Below are positions 34,441 through 47,751 of a DNA stretch of 64,000 bases, piece by piece. Positions within the stretch are counted from its first letter, which is position 1. Each line of letters starts with the position of its first letter. A program made the translations under genes and the position numbers. The DNA is from Cutaneotrichosporon cavernicola (taxonomy: Eukaryota; Basidiomycota; Tremellomycetes; Trichosporonales; Trichosporonaceae): the NCBI RefSeq assembly GCF_030864355.1, contig NC_083395.1:620001-684000 (forward strand), read 5' to 3'. The notes beneath the pieces were generated by a model, which was not told where the DNA came from, did not search any database, and worked only from the letters and a program-made list of their open reading frames with translations.

Positions 34441-36841
34441 ATGTTCATTCCGTATCCCGACAACCTCAACATCAACAAGCAGAGTGTCGTACGTGTCGAG
34501 ACCAAGGCAGAGGCCCCCTCCCCTAACGCGTCTAGCCGGTACCGGGTACAGAGACCAGCAGCACCAGTGGTGAGTACATCCGAGTGGAAAGCGCGGCAAG
34601 AGCACGCTGCTGACATTCACAGCTTTATGGGTAAACGGTACGAACGAGCTCCTGCTGCAATCACTTACGTATAGGCTCTTGGGACTCGTCCATCCTCCGC
34701 TACGATGACCAGGGCTTGCCCCACGCGCGCACCCTCGCCGAGATCTTTGACCAGGGTATGTACGCTACCTCTCGACATGTTGCACGTCTGACTCGGCGCA
34801 GCTGTCGAAAAGTCACCAGACACGGCCATGTTTCGCCGCCGTGTTCAGGCTCCCGCCACCAAGCCCGGGGAGAAGCCAACGTGGACCAACAAGACCGTCG
34901 ACATGAGCTACGCCGAAGTCCAGCGCCGCCGCAACGCTGTAGGCTCGGCGCTCCTGACCCTCGAGCGCCTTGGCCGACTCCGTGACCCGAACCTCCCTGC
35001 CGACGTCGAGTCGCCTCCTGAGATCTGCACTCCCGACCTTCCCAAGTGGGGCGACAAGCTCAAGAACGGTGCTCGCCGTGGCTGGGCGGTTGGTATTTGG
35101 AGTGAGAACCGTGAAGAGTGGCAGATTGTCGACTTTGCGTGTCACGCGTACGGCCTTGTCTCGGCTTCGCTGTACGAGACCCTAGGTCCCGACACTGCCC
35201 AGTACATGTGAGTTGTTGCATGCAGGACGACACGCTGACGCCAGTACCAACCACTGCCCTCTTCCCATCATCTTCTCGTCGGCGCACCACCTCGTCCAAT
35301 TGCTTCGCATGGCGCCCCTTTGCCCCTCCCTGCGCGTCATTGTGACCATGGACCCCATCTCGGCTGCCGAGCGCGACGTCCTCAGCCAGTGGGCTGCTTC
35401 CCTTGGCATCCTCCTTCTCGACCAGCTTGAGATGGAGGAATGGGGAGCCCAGGCCGACAACTTTGTTCCCCCCACAGTCGCCGAGGATGAGATCGAGATT
35501 GACCAGAACCGCATCGTCACGATCTCGTACACCTCGGGCACCACTGGCAACCCCAAGGGTGTCATCCTCTCCAACTGGAACATGACCTCGGCCGTCATCT
35601 CTAACGCGTACGGCGTCGGCGAATACTTTGACAAGCCCGGCTTCAGGTTCTTCTCGTACCTGCCACTCTCGCACGTTTATGAGCGCTTCCTCCAGATCCT
35701 TGTAGTGGACGGCAACGGTACCATCTGTTTGACCACTGGTGACACCACCAAGCTCCTCGAGGACGCGCAGATCTTGAAGCCCCACTTCTTCCCCGGTGTA
35801 CCCCGTGTCTGGAACCGCGTCTATGCCGCCATCAAGATGCAGATGGACGCCCCTGGCCTCAAGGGTGCGCTCTTACGCCGTGCTGTCGCCACCAAGCTCG
35901 CCAACAGCCGCGCAAATGGTTCCATCCACCACCGTGTGTACGACGCCCTCGTGTTCCGCAAGATCCGCGCCCTCGTCGGTGGCGAGGTCCTGTACATGAC
36001 GTCGGGCGCCGCGCCCCTCTCGGCTGCCGTCCATGAGTTCCTGCGCATCTGCTTCTGCTGTGATGTCGTTCAGGGTTACGGCCTCACCGAGACTGTGGGC
36101 ACGACCTCGAAGGGTATTCCCGAGGACATGAAGCACATCGGCACTGTCGGCCAGATCCAGCCTTGTAACGAGGTCCGCCTCGTCGATGTCTCCGAGATGG
36201 GTTACACCCACCAGGACAAGCCCAACCCTCGCGGCGAGGTCTGCATCCGCGGCGCCAACGTCTTTGCGGGTTACCTTCATGACGCCGAGAACACGGAGAA
36301 GGCTCTCAAGGACGGCTGGTTCCACACCGGCGATATCGGCGAGATTGACCAGTCAGGCCGCCTCAAGATTGTTGACCGTGTCAAGAACGTCGTCAAGCTC
36401 AGCCAGGGCGAGTATGTCGCCCTGGAGAAGGTTGAAGGTGTTTACGCTCTCAACCCGCTCTACACCACTCTGCTCGTTCACGCCGACTCTCTCCGTTCGA
36501 GCCTTGTCGCCATTGGAATCCTAGAGCCCACGCTCGCCTCGAACCTCGTCGCCCAGGTCCTCGGCAAGAAGATTTCACCCACGGATGAGGCCGCACTCGA
36601 GGAGGCCGTCAAAGACCCCAAGGTCCGCGCTCATCTCGTCAAACAGTTCGAGCAGGTCGCAAAGGCGAACAAGCTTAACAGCTTTGAGATGATCCGGGGC
36701 ATCTACCCCACCCTCAAGCCGTTCCCTGATGACCTGTTGACCCCCACGCAGAAGGTAAAGCGCAACGTTGCCGCCAAGTACTTTGGCGACGCCATCGACG
36801 CCCTCTACAACGAGGTTGAGGGTGCCGCCCACAAGCTCTAG
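34441..36841 (+). CDS. Long-chain acyl-CoA synthetase (fatty acid-CoA ligase)
   Basis: Four to five small 5' exons lead into a 542-codon 3' exon; the product is about 690 residues. It activates fatty acids with ATP and CoA. The AMP-binding signature is VTISYTSGTTGNPKGVILSN. It is followed by FFSYLPLSHVYERFLQILVV, the GYGLTETVGTTSKGIP motif, GEVCIRGANVFAGYLHD, the fatty-acyl signature DGWFHTGDIGEIDQSGRLKI and VDRVKNVVKLSQGEYVALEK. The N-terminal half has TAMFRRRVQAP, MSYAEVQRRRNAVGSALL, GWAVGIWSENREEWQIVDFA and LVSASLYETLGPDT, matching Faa1/Faa4-type enzymes. The C-terminus is AAHKL; it resembles but does not match a standard peroxisomal PTS1, so location is uncertain. The stop is at 36839. 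Confidence 0.95.
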
Positions 36842-38105
36842 AGTAAAACTTGTATATATACCAGGTGTTCAGTGCCGACAACGTTTGGAAGGATATCAGC
36901 GTTAGATGAATATGAAGCACCTATGTTGTGCCACTTGGTGAGGCGTGACCTGCTCTGCGCGGCATCGCGAGAGCTATACAGGCTAACTAACGCTCGACGC
37001 GCTATGGACACCCTCGTTTCTGTTTACGCGTCTCTGATCCTCCCTTTCATGGTGGCCTGACCTGACAAAAAGCTAATGAAGTCGGCACACTGTCATCGAT
37101 GAGGTAACCGAGCCTGGGAGATGAGGAGACCAACGGTGTCTCGTTGATGGCAGCTAACGACCACTGGCCCCATACCGATGAGTGCAACTCACGGAAATAT
37201 CTTCAAGCTTATTGTGCGCTGGTCCACCGCCGCAAGCGGGCAGTTGTTGTCGCACGCAGCCAGAGGGTCTACTCCGACTTGACGGCAGTTGAGGACGAGA
37301 TAAAGTCACCGCTGCTCAACGAATAGACCCAACGGAAATTGCGTTCGGGTTGTTGCTCCAGTCTTTGGCGGGGGTTTTCGCAGTGAGTAACAACACCAGG
37401 CGTCCGTGCACATTGGCCTCATCCCCCATAACTGGTAGTCACTCTGAATGTAGTCCGAGATGGTGTTGAGCTCGGTGTCATGCTTGTTCAGCCGGTGCTA
37501 GAAGTGCTCGCTTGACAGGTTAGCATAACGGCGGGGTTGACTACCTCCAATCTTGAAAAGCAAGTTTGTCATTCCCAGTGCATCATTGTAGACGCCTGGA
37601 GGTAAACAGGTCTGCAGTCACAGCACCCTATCTTGTTACGGCTGTTAATAGTTTTCAAGAAGCGCATTTTGGTGTAGGTTGTGGATCGCCGCGCCCGTTC
37701 ACTGTCGCAAGTTGACCAGGCATTGAGGATCCGTCCCATCAATGAAAACCATTGGTGCTCACTTGTGTTCATTTTGCCTTGATCACCGCAAACACCGCCA
37801 CAAACCACTGCTACCTGAATCCAATTCTATCGAGCCGCTGTCCCTTTCGTAGTGCTAGCGACCTTTAATACATCCTCACAACTAGAGTGACTCTTCAGAG
37901 ATGCCCTCCAAAGCGCTGAATCATCTCGATGGTAGAGCGTCTGTGAGTACTCGTTTTGCCCTGTTGCTGTTGACCATACGCAATGACTCACCCCGATCTG
38001 CTTGTTCTTTCCCGCGCCGATGTCTGGGTCAAAGGTTGATTACAGGCCATGCATACATATCCTGTAGCTATGACAACAATGCCAGTTATGACAGCTATCT
38101 TTCAA
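36842..38105. other. Intergenic region with possible gene fragments
   Basis: About 1.26 kb. Short plus-strand frames at 36872-37060 (ending LVSVYASLILPFMVA, membrane-like) and 37141-37326 (ending VYSDLTAVEDEIKSPLLNE) look somewhat protein-like. They lack flanking exons, so they may be relics. A frame starting MPSKALNHLDGRAS at 37901 meets a GTGAGT donor, but no continuation was found. Confidence 0.35.
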
Positions 38106-41100
38106 CTAGTGGCGCTTGTCCATCTCGCCTGTATACTTGACCGGCGGCATCTGCTGTGCCGCCTGGCCCGAGTATTGAGGTGTAGGTGGCGATGTGTGAG
38201 GGTACGAGTACGGCTGGGGTGCGGCATGACCTCCGTTGGTACCGTGATAGTCGTGGCGCGGTGCGTACTCTGGACGCTGCGGTGGCTGGGAATACTGGGG
38301 GGTTGTGTAGTCGGCACGTGGGTTTGGGTAGCGCACGTCGTGCGGATACTGTACGTGCTCGGGTCGGTACTGCGGCGCCTGGTGGTCGAGATTCTCGGGT
38401 ATGCTATACCCAGGGTGTTGCTGTGGATGGACATGGTGGTGCTGCAGAGGGTGGCCTGGGTGCTGCATGCCGGTGTGCTGGGCATATGGCTGAGCCACCT
38501 GAGGCATGGGTTGATAGCTCGCCTGCGGAGAAGTATGCGCGCCTTGCGGATGTTGGAGTTGATGTGGCTGATGCGATTGGGGAAGGTAGGTAGGATGCTG
38601 TTGGTGGCCATTAGCGGCCTGAGGAGGATGTGACGGAAGGTATTGAGCTTGCCGATGCGGGGGCGGTTGAGAAGAATGGTATGAGTGAGGCGCGGGAAGT
38701 GGGTTGCTGGGGTAGGGCACCGGGTACTGGGATGCGCTGGACCGACGCTGAGACCCATTCTGTGTTGCCGTTTGCTGGCAAATGGTGCCGTTGGCCCCGT
38801 CCTGGCGCACGTCCGAGACACGGGGTCGCTTGCTGCGGGCGTCGCACTCAGAGCACCGGAAGTCGACCTGGTCCCAGTCGCGAATGCCGCGGCCGGCAGC
38901 GATGTCCTGGCGGTCGTGACACTTGACGTGCTGCCAGCGCCCACAGTCGTCGCAGCAGACGGCGTCGGCGTCGTCAGCCAGGTTCCAGCCGTGCAGCTTG
39001 CACACCTCGCACTTCATTTCCCATGACTGGCCGTTCGAGCCATCCTTAACGGACGAGGCAGCACTTCTGCTCGGCGTTTGCGCGCGAGTGGCAGGACGCG
39101 AGGCTGTCCCATCGTCAGACGACGACTCGACCTCCTCGCCGTCGCGACGGCGCTTGCGACGCTCTCTCCTCCGCTCGGCGCGTTCTCTCTCTAACGTTTC
39201 CGCTTCCACTCGGGCGTGGATGGCCGCGTCACGGTTCGCGAGTCGCTCTTCACGCTCCCTTAGGCGCGCCTCGCGGCGTTGCTCTCGCGCCAGATGCTCC
39301 GCCTCGGCCTTCTCCTTGGCGGCCTGTTCTTGTCGCACGCGCTCCATGCGTTCCTCCATCTCGCGTTGTGCCTGATCGCGGCGCAGCTCCTCTTCACGCG
39401 CGAGCTCGCGGGTGGCGATACGCGAAGAGCGTTTTCGATTGTTGATAGCCTCCTGCTTGAGGCGCTCCTGCTCCTTGATCAAATTGTCAGTTACTGACAA
39501 GCCAAGCATACTCACAGTGAGAACTTCGATGATCTGGGGCGCGACGTCGTTCGCGAGCAGCTTGTAGAGAGCTTTCTCGTCCGGGTCGCGCGACTTGGCG
39601 AACTGTTCCGGCCATGTCTTCCAGTCGTAGAGGGTGACGCAGACCTAGATGTATCAGCATACCCTTGGAAGTCGGCGTGCAGTACTCACAGCCTCCCACT
39701 CAATGAAGCCGTCAGGCACTTCAGCCGCCTCTTTGACCGCAAGCTTGACCTCGTCAGTTTCGACAGAGTCCTCCTCCTTCACGGCATCATCCTCCTTCTT
39801 CACGGCATCCTCCTCCATCGGCCCCTCCTCATGCTCCTCTTCCTCCCCCTCATAGGCTTCGATGGTCTCGTTTGCTTCGACAATGTCGATGTCCATCTTG
39901 GCCCCGACGGCCTCGGGCTCGCCAACGTCCCGCTTGCTGTCGTAAACCGCGACGCTGTTGATCTCCTGATTGGCGTCGAGCTCCTCCATAGGCTCAAGAG
40001 ACTTGGCATTGGCCAACAGCTTCTCATCTTCCTCGACGCGCCCGATCTCGTCGCCAGCTTCTCCCTTCGTGTGCTGGACGTCGTCAGTCTCAACCTTCGG
40101 TGAAGCCGAGTCGTCATTGCGCTCAGATTCCTCTCTCTCTTCATCGGCGCCCTCGCCGATCTCGTCGGCCTCGGGTTTGTAGTCTTCGTCGCCATCATCA
40201 TCGACGATTTCTGGAGGAGGCGAAGGTTCTTCAGGAGCGTCCGACAATGGCGAGTCTTCCCTTGCGACTTGCATGTCCTGCGCAGGGCGAGTGGCATTGA
40301 GTTCCGCCTGGTGCTCTTCCTCATCAGTCAACTCGGACAACTCGCTGCCGTCGTCATCCGCTTGCGAGTCGGTCTTTTCCTCTGCATTCTTTGTAGTAAC
40401 CTGCATTCGTTTCGTCTCAGCCGTCTGCAGCCACTCGTCTGGGATCTGCTGCCATTCGTCGTCGACATTTCGTAAGCGACGGCTGACGCGCGTGCCCCGT
40501 GGCAATGGAGGTGCCTGAGAGGATAGCCTGGACGGCGTAGCCACGGGGGACGTTGCTGGAGCATTGCGAGCCGAGCTCCTCGTTGCGCGATCGGACCTGG
40601 GATGCGCTGCTGGTGGACCGCCCCGTTTTAATGCGTCGACGGTGGGTGTCACGTTGCCGTAAAACGTGACCTGCGTACGTTTCCTTGGGCCCTCAACGGG
40701 TTCCAGGCAGAGTTCTCGCTCCGGTGTTGCCTTCTTCGCCGGAGTCTTCTTCTTGTGCGACTTCTTGGGAGCAGGCTTGGAGCGTTTGACGGAGCGCTGA
40801 GCACGCTTGGCCTTTAACGACGTTGCCTTCGGGGCTCGCGGGGGTAGTGGCCGTGTACGCTGAACCCAAAGTCGATTGTCTATCACATCAGTGGTGTTCC
40901 AAGCCATTGCCCACCATCAAACAAAAAGTAGGTATTGCCCGCCTTGTCCCATCCGACAGGGTCGACGCGCTGGCAAGTCAGCGAGAGCTGCGTAAACAGG
41001 TCTCACCCATGAAGCAGGATCGTCCTCCGTCTTAAGTAGCGACCTCAATCGCGTTGGATCCGCGAGTTGCCATTCGCACAACCTCCACAGAGCTTCCACC

Positions 41101-41561
41101 TTCTGAGACAATCCTAACGTTCCCCAGAGGTTCGGTTCTTCGAGGGCGCCGAAGGGGTTGGTCTCGGGTTCTCTCTTCAGCCACTGCTTGTGTAGGTGCT
41201 CGAAAGCATTATCACGGCTGCGGATGTCAGCACACTTCAACCACGTGAAATCGTCACATACTTGATCTGACGGTTCCAGGTGAGCGCGTAGAGCATCTTA
41301 GCAATGAGATCTGGGATTACCGCGTCTTCGGTTCCGTCCAAGTCGTGTTCAAGGGCCTGAAAGTCAGCTCAGCCCGCCCCAGTCGCCAGTGTTACACACC
41401 TCAATGTCCCAGTCGATGAGTCCGAAACCGTCCGAGAAGGTCCACACAAACTGGCTAATACCTGCCCATCGCCAGTCCTGTCGCAGGCGCTGCACGATCG
41501 GTGACGGTGGTGCCGGGGCCAAGGGGGCAGCCACGACCGGTGGCACGCCCCGGCGCGGCAT
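38106..41561 (-). CDS. DDT-WHIM-PHD chromatin-remodelling factor (ISWI/RSF1-type accessory protein)
   Basis: A large gene of about 1,060 codons. The 5' exons give the DDT domain: RLRQDWRWAGISQFVWTFSD, GFGLIDWDIEALEHDLDG and VIPDLIAKMLYALTWNRQIN. The WHIM1 motif follows: LSQKVEALWRLCEWQLADPT, then across a 37-nt intron RVDPVGWDKAGNTYFLFDDN and RLWVQRTRPLP. Next are a Lys/Arg-rich basic stretch, a long acidic region, and CVTLYDWKTWPEQFAKSRD. A coiled coil rich in EERLKQ/RREARLREREE comes next. The PHD-type zinc finger is CEVCKLHGW...CCDDCGRWQHVKC...FRCSEC. The tail is Pro/Gln/His-rich. DDT-WHIM proteins dock on ISWI ATPases and set nucleosome spacing. The start at 41561 (MPRRGVPP) is tentative: the frame is open upstream to about 41682, and another open block lies at 41763-41950. 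Confidence 0.85.
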
Positions 41562-42412
41562 GTTCAGTGCAAGCTCGTTGAGAGTAGGTGTGGCGGGGGT
41601 TCGGATCGAGGGCAGCGTAAACCGACGGAGTGGAGGTGGAGGTGATAAGCACTCGAGTGCGGGGCTGCCGAGTGTTCACGTTCCACGCTGCACGCTGGGA
41701 ACGCGGGTGGCGGCGAGTTTGGTTGGGACGCGTCCACCGGGACAGTGCTAAGGTTCAAGTTTGTTACGAACGCTGAGGAGGTCGGTGGTGACTACGTGCG
41801 CTGACAAGGTTTTGGTTATGGATGCCCGCGGGGCGACGAGGACAGGTGACCGACCCAGGGCGGCGTTGAGCGCGGGGGCGAGTGGATCTCTGTCCAGTAA
41901 AGACAGATAGGGAGAGGTGGCAGCTAGCAGGATCTGCTCAGAATCGCGCTAGATGTCACTGTCGCTGAGGAAGATGGGATTGTAGGATTGCCCGAGATGT
42001 CAGTTGTTGTTGGTGGTGATGTTAGGAGAGAAGGGAGGAGGGTTAGTTATTGATTGAGCAAAGAGGGACTGAATTAACTAGGGCATTCATAAACCCACAA
42101 CTCATATGCAGTACAACCCTTTCAAAGCCACACCAAGTCGCCTTGTTCGACCCACCGATTATTTCCCACGTGAAAAGCACGTGAAGATGACGGAGTTACG
42201 GCATTAGTCCGAGTGGCAAACACAATCATAGTCCCCAGGGTTGGAATCCTCATCCCTCATCAACACAAGTAAAGTAGTAAGTGAGCGCGACATTAGATTA
42301 GAGGCAACAGGATATCCTTTGTTGGATCGCGACATCTCTCCCATCTCCCAATCTATCACACTCGTCTCCCTCTTCAACTGGGCACATTTCTTAACTCGGC
42401 CCCATAACAAAA
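41562..42412. other. Divergent upstream region of DDT-PHD and SUMO genes
   Basis: About 850 bp. On the minus strand, in-frame and nearby open segments (41562-41682 and 41763-41950, the latter with TKTLSAHVVTTDLLSV) might be extra 5' exons of the chromatin gene. The rest is non-coding and holds the SUMO promoter. Confidence 0.4.
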
Positions 42413-42835
42413 ATGTCCGAGCACAACTCGCCAAACGCCGAGGCCAAGCCGAAGCCGGATGATAACACGCTTAACATCAAGATTCGTGCGACCGATTCCT
42501 CCGAGGTGTTCTTCAAGATCAAGAAGACGACCAAGCTCAACAAACTCAAGGTGAGATTTCTGTGTCCGGCAGAGGGTGGTAGCTGACATCAGACTGCGTA
42601 TGCGGACCGTGTTGGCCATGACCCGACTGCCATCCGGTGAGCAGCCTTTACTCACGACAGCGCCTCATGCAACCAATGCTGACGACAGGCTTCTGTTCGA
42701 TGGCGCGCGTATCCTCGACAACCAGACCGCAGAGGATTTGGACCTTGAGGATGGCGATGTCCTCGAGGTGTTGCTCGAGCGTGAGTTTCGTCGCTTGAAC
42801 GTGCGCTGACGTTCCAAGAGGTCGGCGGCTGCTAG
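42413..42835 (+). CDS. SMT3: SUMO (Smt3) precursor
   Basis: Four exons give about 97 residues. A flexible N-terminus (MSEHNSPNAEAKPKPDDNT) is followed by the ubiquitin-like fold: LNIKIRATDSSEVFFKIKKT, TKLNKLK, then TAYADRVGHDPTAIR, LLFDGARILDNQTAEDLDLE and DGDVLEVLLEQ. The last intron (42781-42818) joins GAG-C to AG-GTC-GGC-GGC-TGC-TAG, so the protein ends EQVGG followed by a single Cys. A SUMO protease must remove that residue to expose the diglycine. The short one-residue propeptide and the tiny last exon (17 nt including stop) make this C-terminus easy to miss in automatic annotation. Post-translational conjugation to lysines is the known role. Confidence 0.95.
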
Positions 42836-43030
42836 TCGCGCGTTCGTAGCGCCCCTGCTGTGCCGTCATGTTTTGCACTGTCCATCCGTCATTGGGCCTC
42901 CCCCGTCCCGGGACCTTGGGCTCTTGCGCCCCGTTGTGTATTCCTCTATGTAACCTCATCCTCATCCTCATTCCCGAACTGCTAAATGAGATTGTATAAC
43001 ATGACCGTGGCCAACTAATCACAGCTCTAA

Positions 43031-45071
<2,041 letters not shown>

Positions 45072-45803
45072 GGTGTTGGATGGGTCAAGTGTGAATGTTT
45101 GGAGGGATGTGGAGGATGCAAATTGTTGGGCGCGAATGCTCTTTGAGTCAGCCACTACGGGGCAAGTTTTATAATCTCGAGTCGCTCTCACTTTGTTGAA
45201 TGGGGATTAGGACGAATAGTCTGTTCAGTTGAAGCAGGCGGGAGCGTGGAGCGCGACGTGCGGTGTGCAGCAGAGGAAGAACATTCATCGATGGTTGCAG
45301 AGTCGAGTATGGAAGAGTGCGAGCGTGAGCTCTATTCTTTCGAGAAAACAGCCATTCCTCACCAGTTGCGAGGCCACAAAGTAACCCTTGGACGGTATCG
45401 ATGACCAGACCTGTTGAGGGAGACAGTGTAAGATGTAAGAAGAGATGGAAGAATGTATATATGTATGTTTGGCAGCGGCAACTTTGTGAGTACCTCCTCA
45501 CTTAGGTAGGCGCGTTACTCTGGAAAATCCTATGAACCTGTCACGTGACTTAACATTGGGTGGCAAAACAACGCGTCGACCAACTTGGCATTGCAATATT
45601 GATCCGACCAACGCCCGCAGCGGTAGGCCGGTAGGGCCCTTGTCCTTTTGCCCTCATGTCCCCTTGTCCCCTTGTCCTCTTGTCCTCGACGCTTCGCCAA
45701 GCGACACTCGCGTGTGGCGCGGGCGTGGCAAGCATGACATGAATCTACTGATCGACTCGGTCTATGGTGGACTTAACACCACTCTGGTTTCGTTCCCTTC
45801 GAG
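45072..45803. promoter_or_regulatory. Upstream region of CTP synthase
   Basis: About 730 bp between the CTP synthase start and the stop of the next minus-strand gene. It contains a TATATATG element (about 45456-45466) and a CCCCTTGTCC direct repeat (45659-45690). No gene was recognised; the plus-strand frame across 45532-46290 is antisense to the glycosyltransferase gene at its 3' end. Confidence 0.45.
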
Positions 45804-47445
45804 TCACAATTCCATTGGAAGCTGTGTGGAAACAGAGGTCAGCTCAGTGATGCTGACACTCACGAGATATCCGCGTGCCCCCTGCTCCCAGCGGTCGAGG
45901 ATGCTGAAGATCTGGGACAGGCGCATGGGACCGACGAGTGCCTGGCGTGCGAAGATGAACGCGCGGAGGGCCTTCTTGTCCAGCTCGGCGTTACTCAGGT
46001 TACTCAGAGCGGCCTCAATGTTGGAAGCAGGCAACGCGTCGTCGGACTTGCTGAGAGGCAGAATGAGATCCGAAAGCGTGCCATACTCGACGTCGGGAGG
46101 GGCAGCCGCCACGATACATCCAGAGAGCATTGCTCTCGCCATTCGCGCATCCAGAACCCCATCCTGCCAGCCCTCAAACTGGTGTCACTCAACCGATAAC
46201 GTAGGGGAGACTCACGATGCAGATCCCGGCGTGGGCCAGATGAGAGGCAGATTCTGCCTCATACGCAGTCCAGGAGCGTCGGAACGCTGAGGATCGGTTG
46301 AACACGTTAATGTCCTTTGCCGGGTTAGGAGGTTGGAGATACGGACGCTCTGACATTAGGGATGGTCTCATACTTCCTCACGCTTGTAGACAGAGTACTG
46401 GTAACCTCTCGGCGGCAAAGGATACTCGCTCGCTGGGGTAGACACGCGCGGGAAGTAGGTGACGGCGCGATGCCGGGTCGCAGCGGGATGGAACACTTCC
46501 GGGTTGGCCTGAACGTCAGCGACGCACGCAGAACACGACCCAGGTTTACAGGAACCAACGAGTCGTCCTCGTCCCGTGACTTTGCCCAACGGAGAGACGC
46601 ACTCACAGCAGGGAGCACATGCGCCAGAAGTCCCATTTTCCACTCTTCCCCGAGCGTGCCAGCGAGCGCCTCATAGGACGACTCCTCCGATAGCATGGCA
46701 TAGGGCTCGGGAACAAGTGTGATCTGCGTCAGCTCACGTCAGTTACGAACATACGTTGGCGCGGGCATTGACGCCGGGGTAAGTCGTTGAAAGGGACGTA
46801 ATGTCGCAGATGTCAGCGCCCGTAACGTTCATTGCCCACTCGATGACGACTGAACCTAGACAAGCGTTCCCAAAGTCAGCAGCGCCTGTTATCAGCCAAC
46901 CCTCCCATTCGATGGGGTTCAAGCACGCACTGTCGCCGATACGCCATAGGATTCTACGACAGCCTGCACTCTCGAGATTATGTGCTGCGTCCGCGTCTGC
47001 GTCCCAGTTTGGTGTCAAGGGCCCGCTCACGTGGACGACAATATCTGGCCGTGAACTGAGAGTGTCATACGTGTACAGCGCATCCGGTAGAGAGGACGAG
47101 TTATCTGGCGTCAGGAAAGGCGCGAGCTGGACGCACGGGCGAGGTCTGCTGTCAGTTATGCTTGGCGCGCACTTACCTATGAAGAGCAGGATGTCGAGCT
47201 CGACAGGCCGTACGTCTTGGACTGCGTCGTACGGAGAGGCTGCCGCGCTGTACCATGTTGGAAAGCCATAGGCATGAGCTAATTGTCAGCGAGAGTAGGG
47301 GTAATAGGGAGGGGCACTCACGATCTTCCACCCGCTTCCAGTCGGGTACCTCTGGTCGTGTGAGGAGGGCGTGGGTGTATGCAATGACCAGAATGCCTAC
47401 TGCACCGAGAAGCAATGCGGGTGCAAGTCCGAATCGTGGTGGCAT
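45804..47445 (-). CDS. Type II membrane glycosyltransferase-like protein
   Basis: Multi-exon gene of about 480 residues. The N-terminus is a short cytosolic tip plus one membrane span (FGLAPALLLGAVGILVIAYT), the topology of Golgi glycosyltransferases. After a stem come PVELDILLFIG and DIVVHVSGPLTPNWDADADA, then CRRILWRIGDSACLNPIEWE. The C-terminal part has NVFNRSSAFRRSWTAYEAES, ASHLAHAGICIV, then DARMARAMLSGCIVAAAPPD and VEYGTLSDLILPLSK. The arrangement of a hydrophobic strand followed by A-x-A-MLSGC(I/V)VA is seen in GT-B-type fungal glycosyltransferase-like proteins, where it builds the donor site. Substrate and family number cannot be given from sequence alone. The middle exons between 46330 and 46720 switch frame and their borders are uncertain. 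Confidence 0.6.
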
Positions 47446-47751
47446 CGTGATGCGTTAGTGATACGAACGGAGCGGAACGATGAGCGGAAAGAAGAGATGA
47501 AACAACCTCCACTTGACCCGACATCCAAGACCACTGCGCAGCTGCGGATTACAGGACCCTAACTCTCGGCGACCCTTGCAAACTGCGCTCATACTCTACA
47601 TGTACCTATCCAGCTCGAGTTACAGTGATGCATGAGACGATCGAGACGATGCTGATGTAAAGGATGTCACGGCAAGTACAACAGCTTATGGGACTTGTAG
47701 AGAACAAGGGAATATACAGTGGAGAAGGCTTTCCAATGATCGAGTTTTGTT
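47446..47751. other. Short intergenic region
   Basis: About 300 bp between two minus-strand genes. It holds the glycosyltransferase promoter and the MYND-gene 3' UTR. Nothing further was seen. Confidence 0.5.

Noticed and set aside
45532..46290. 252-codon plus-strand open frame
   Set aside because: Its 3' half is antisense to the glycosyltransferase-like gene and its 5' half is low-complexity (CCCTTGTCC repeats); no domain.
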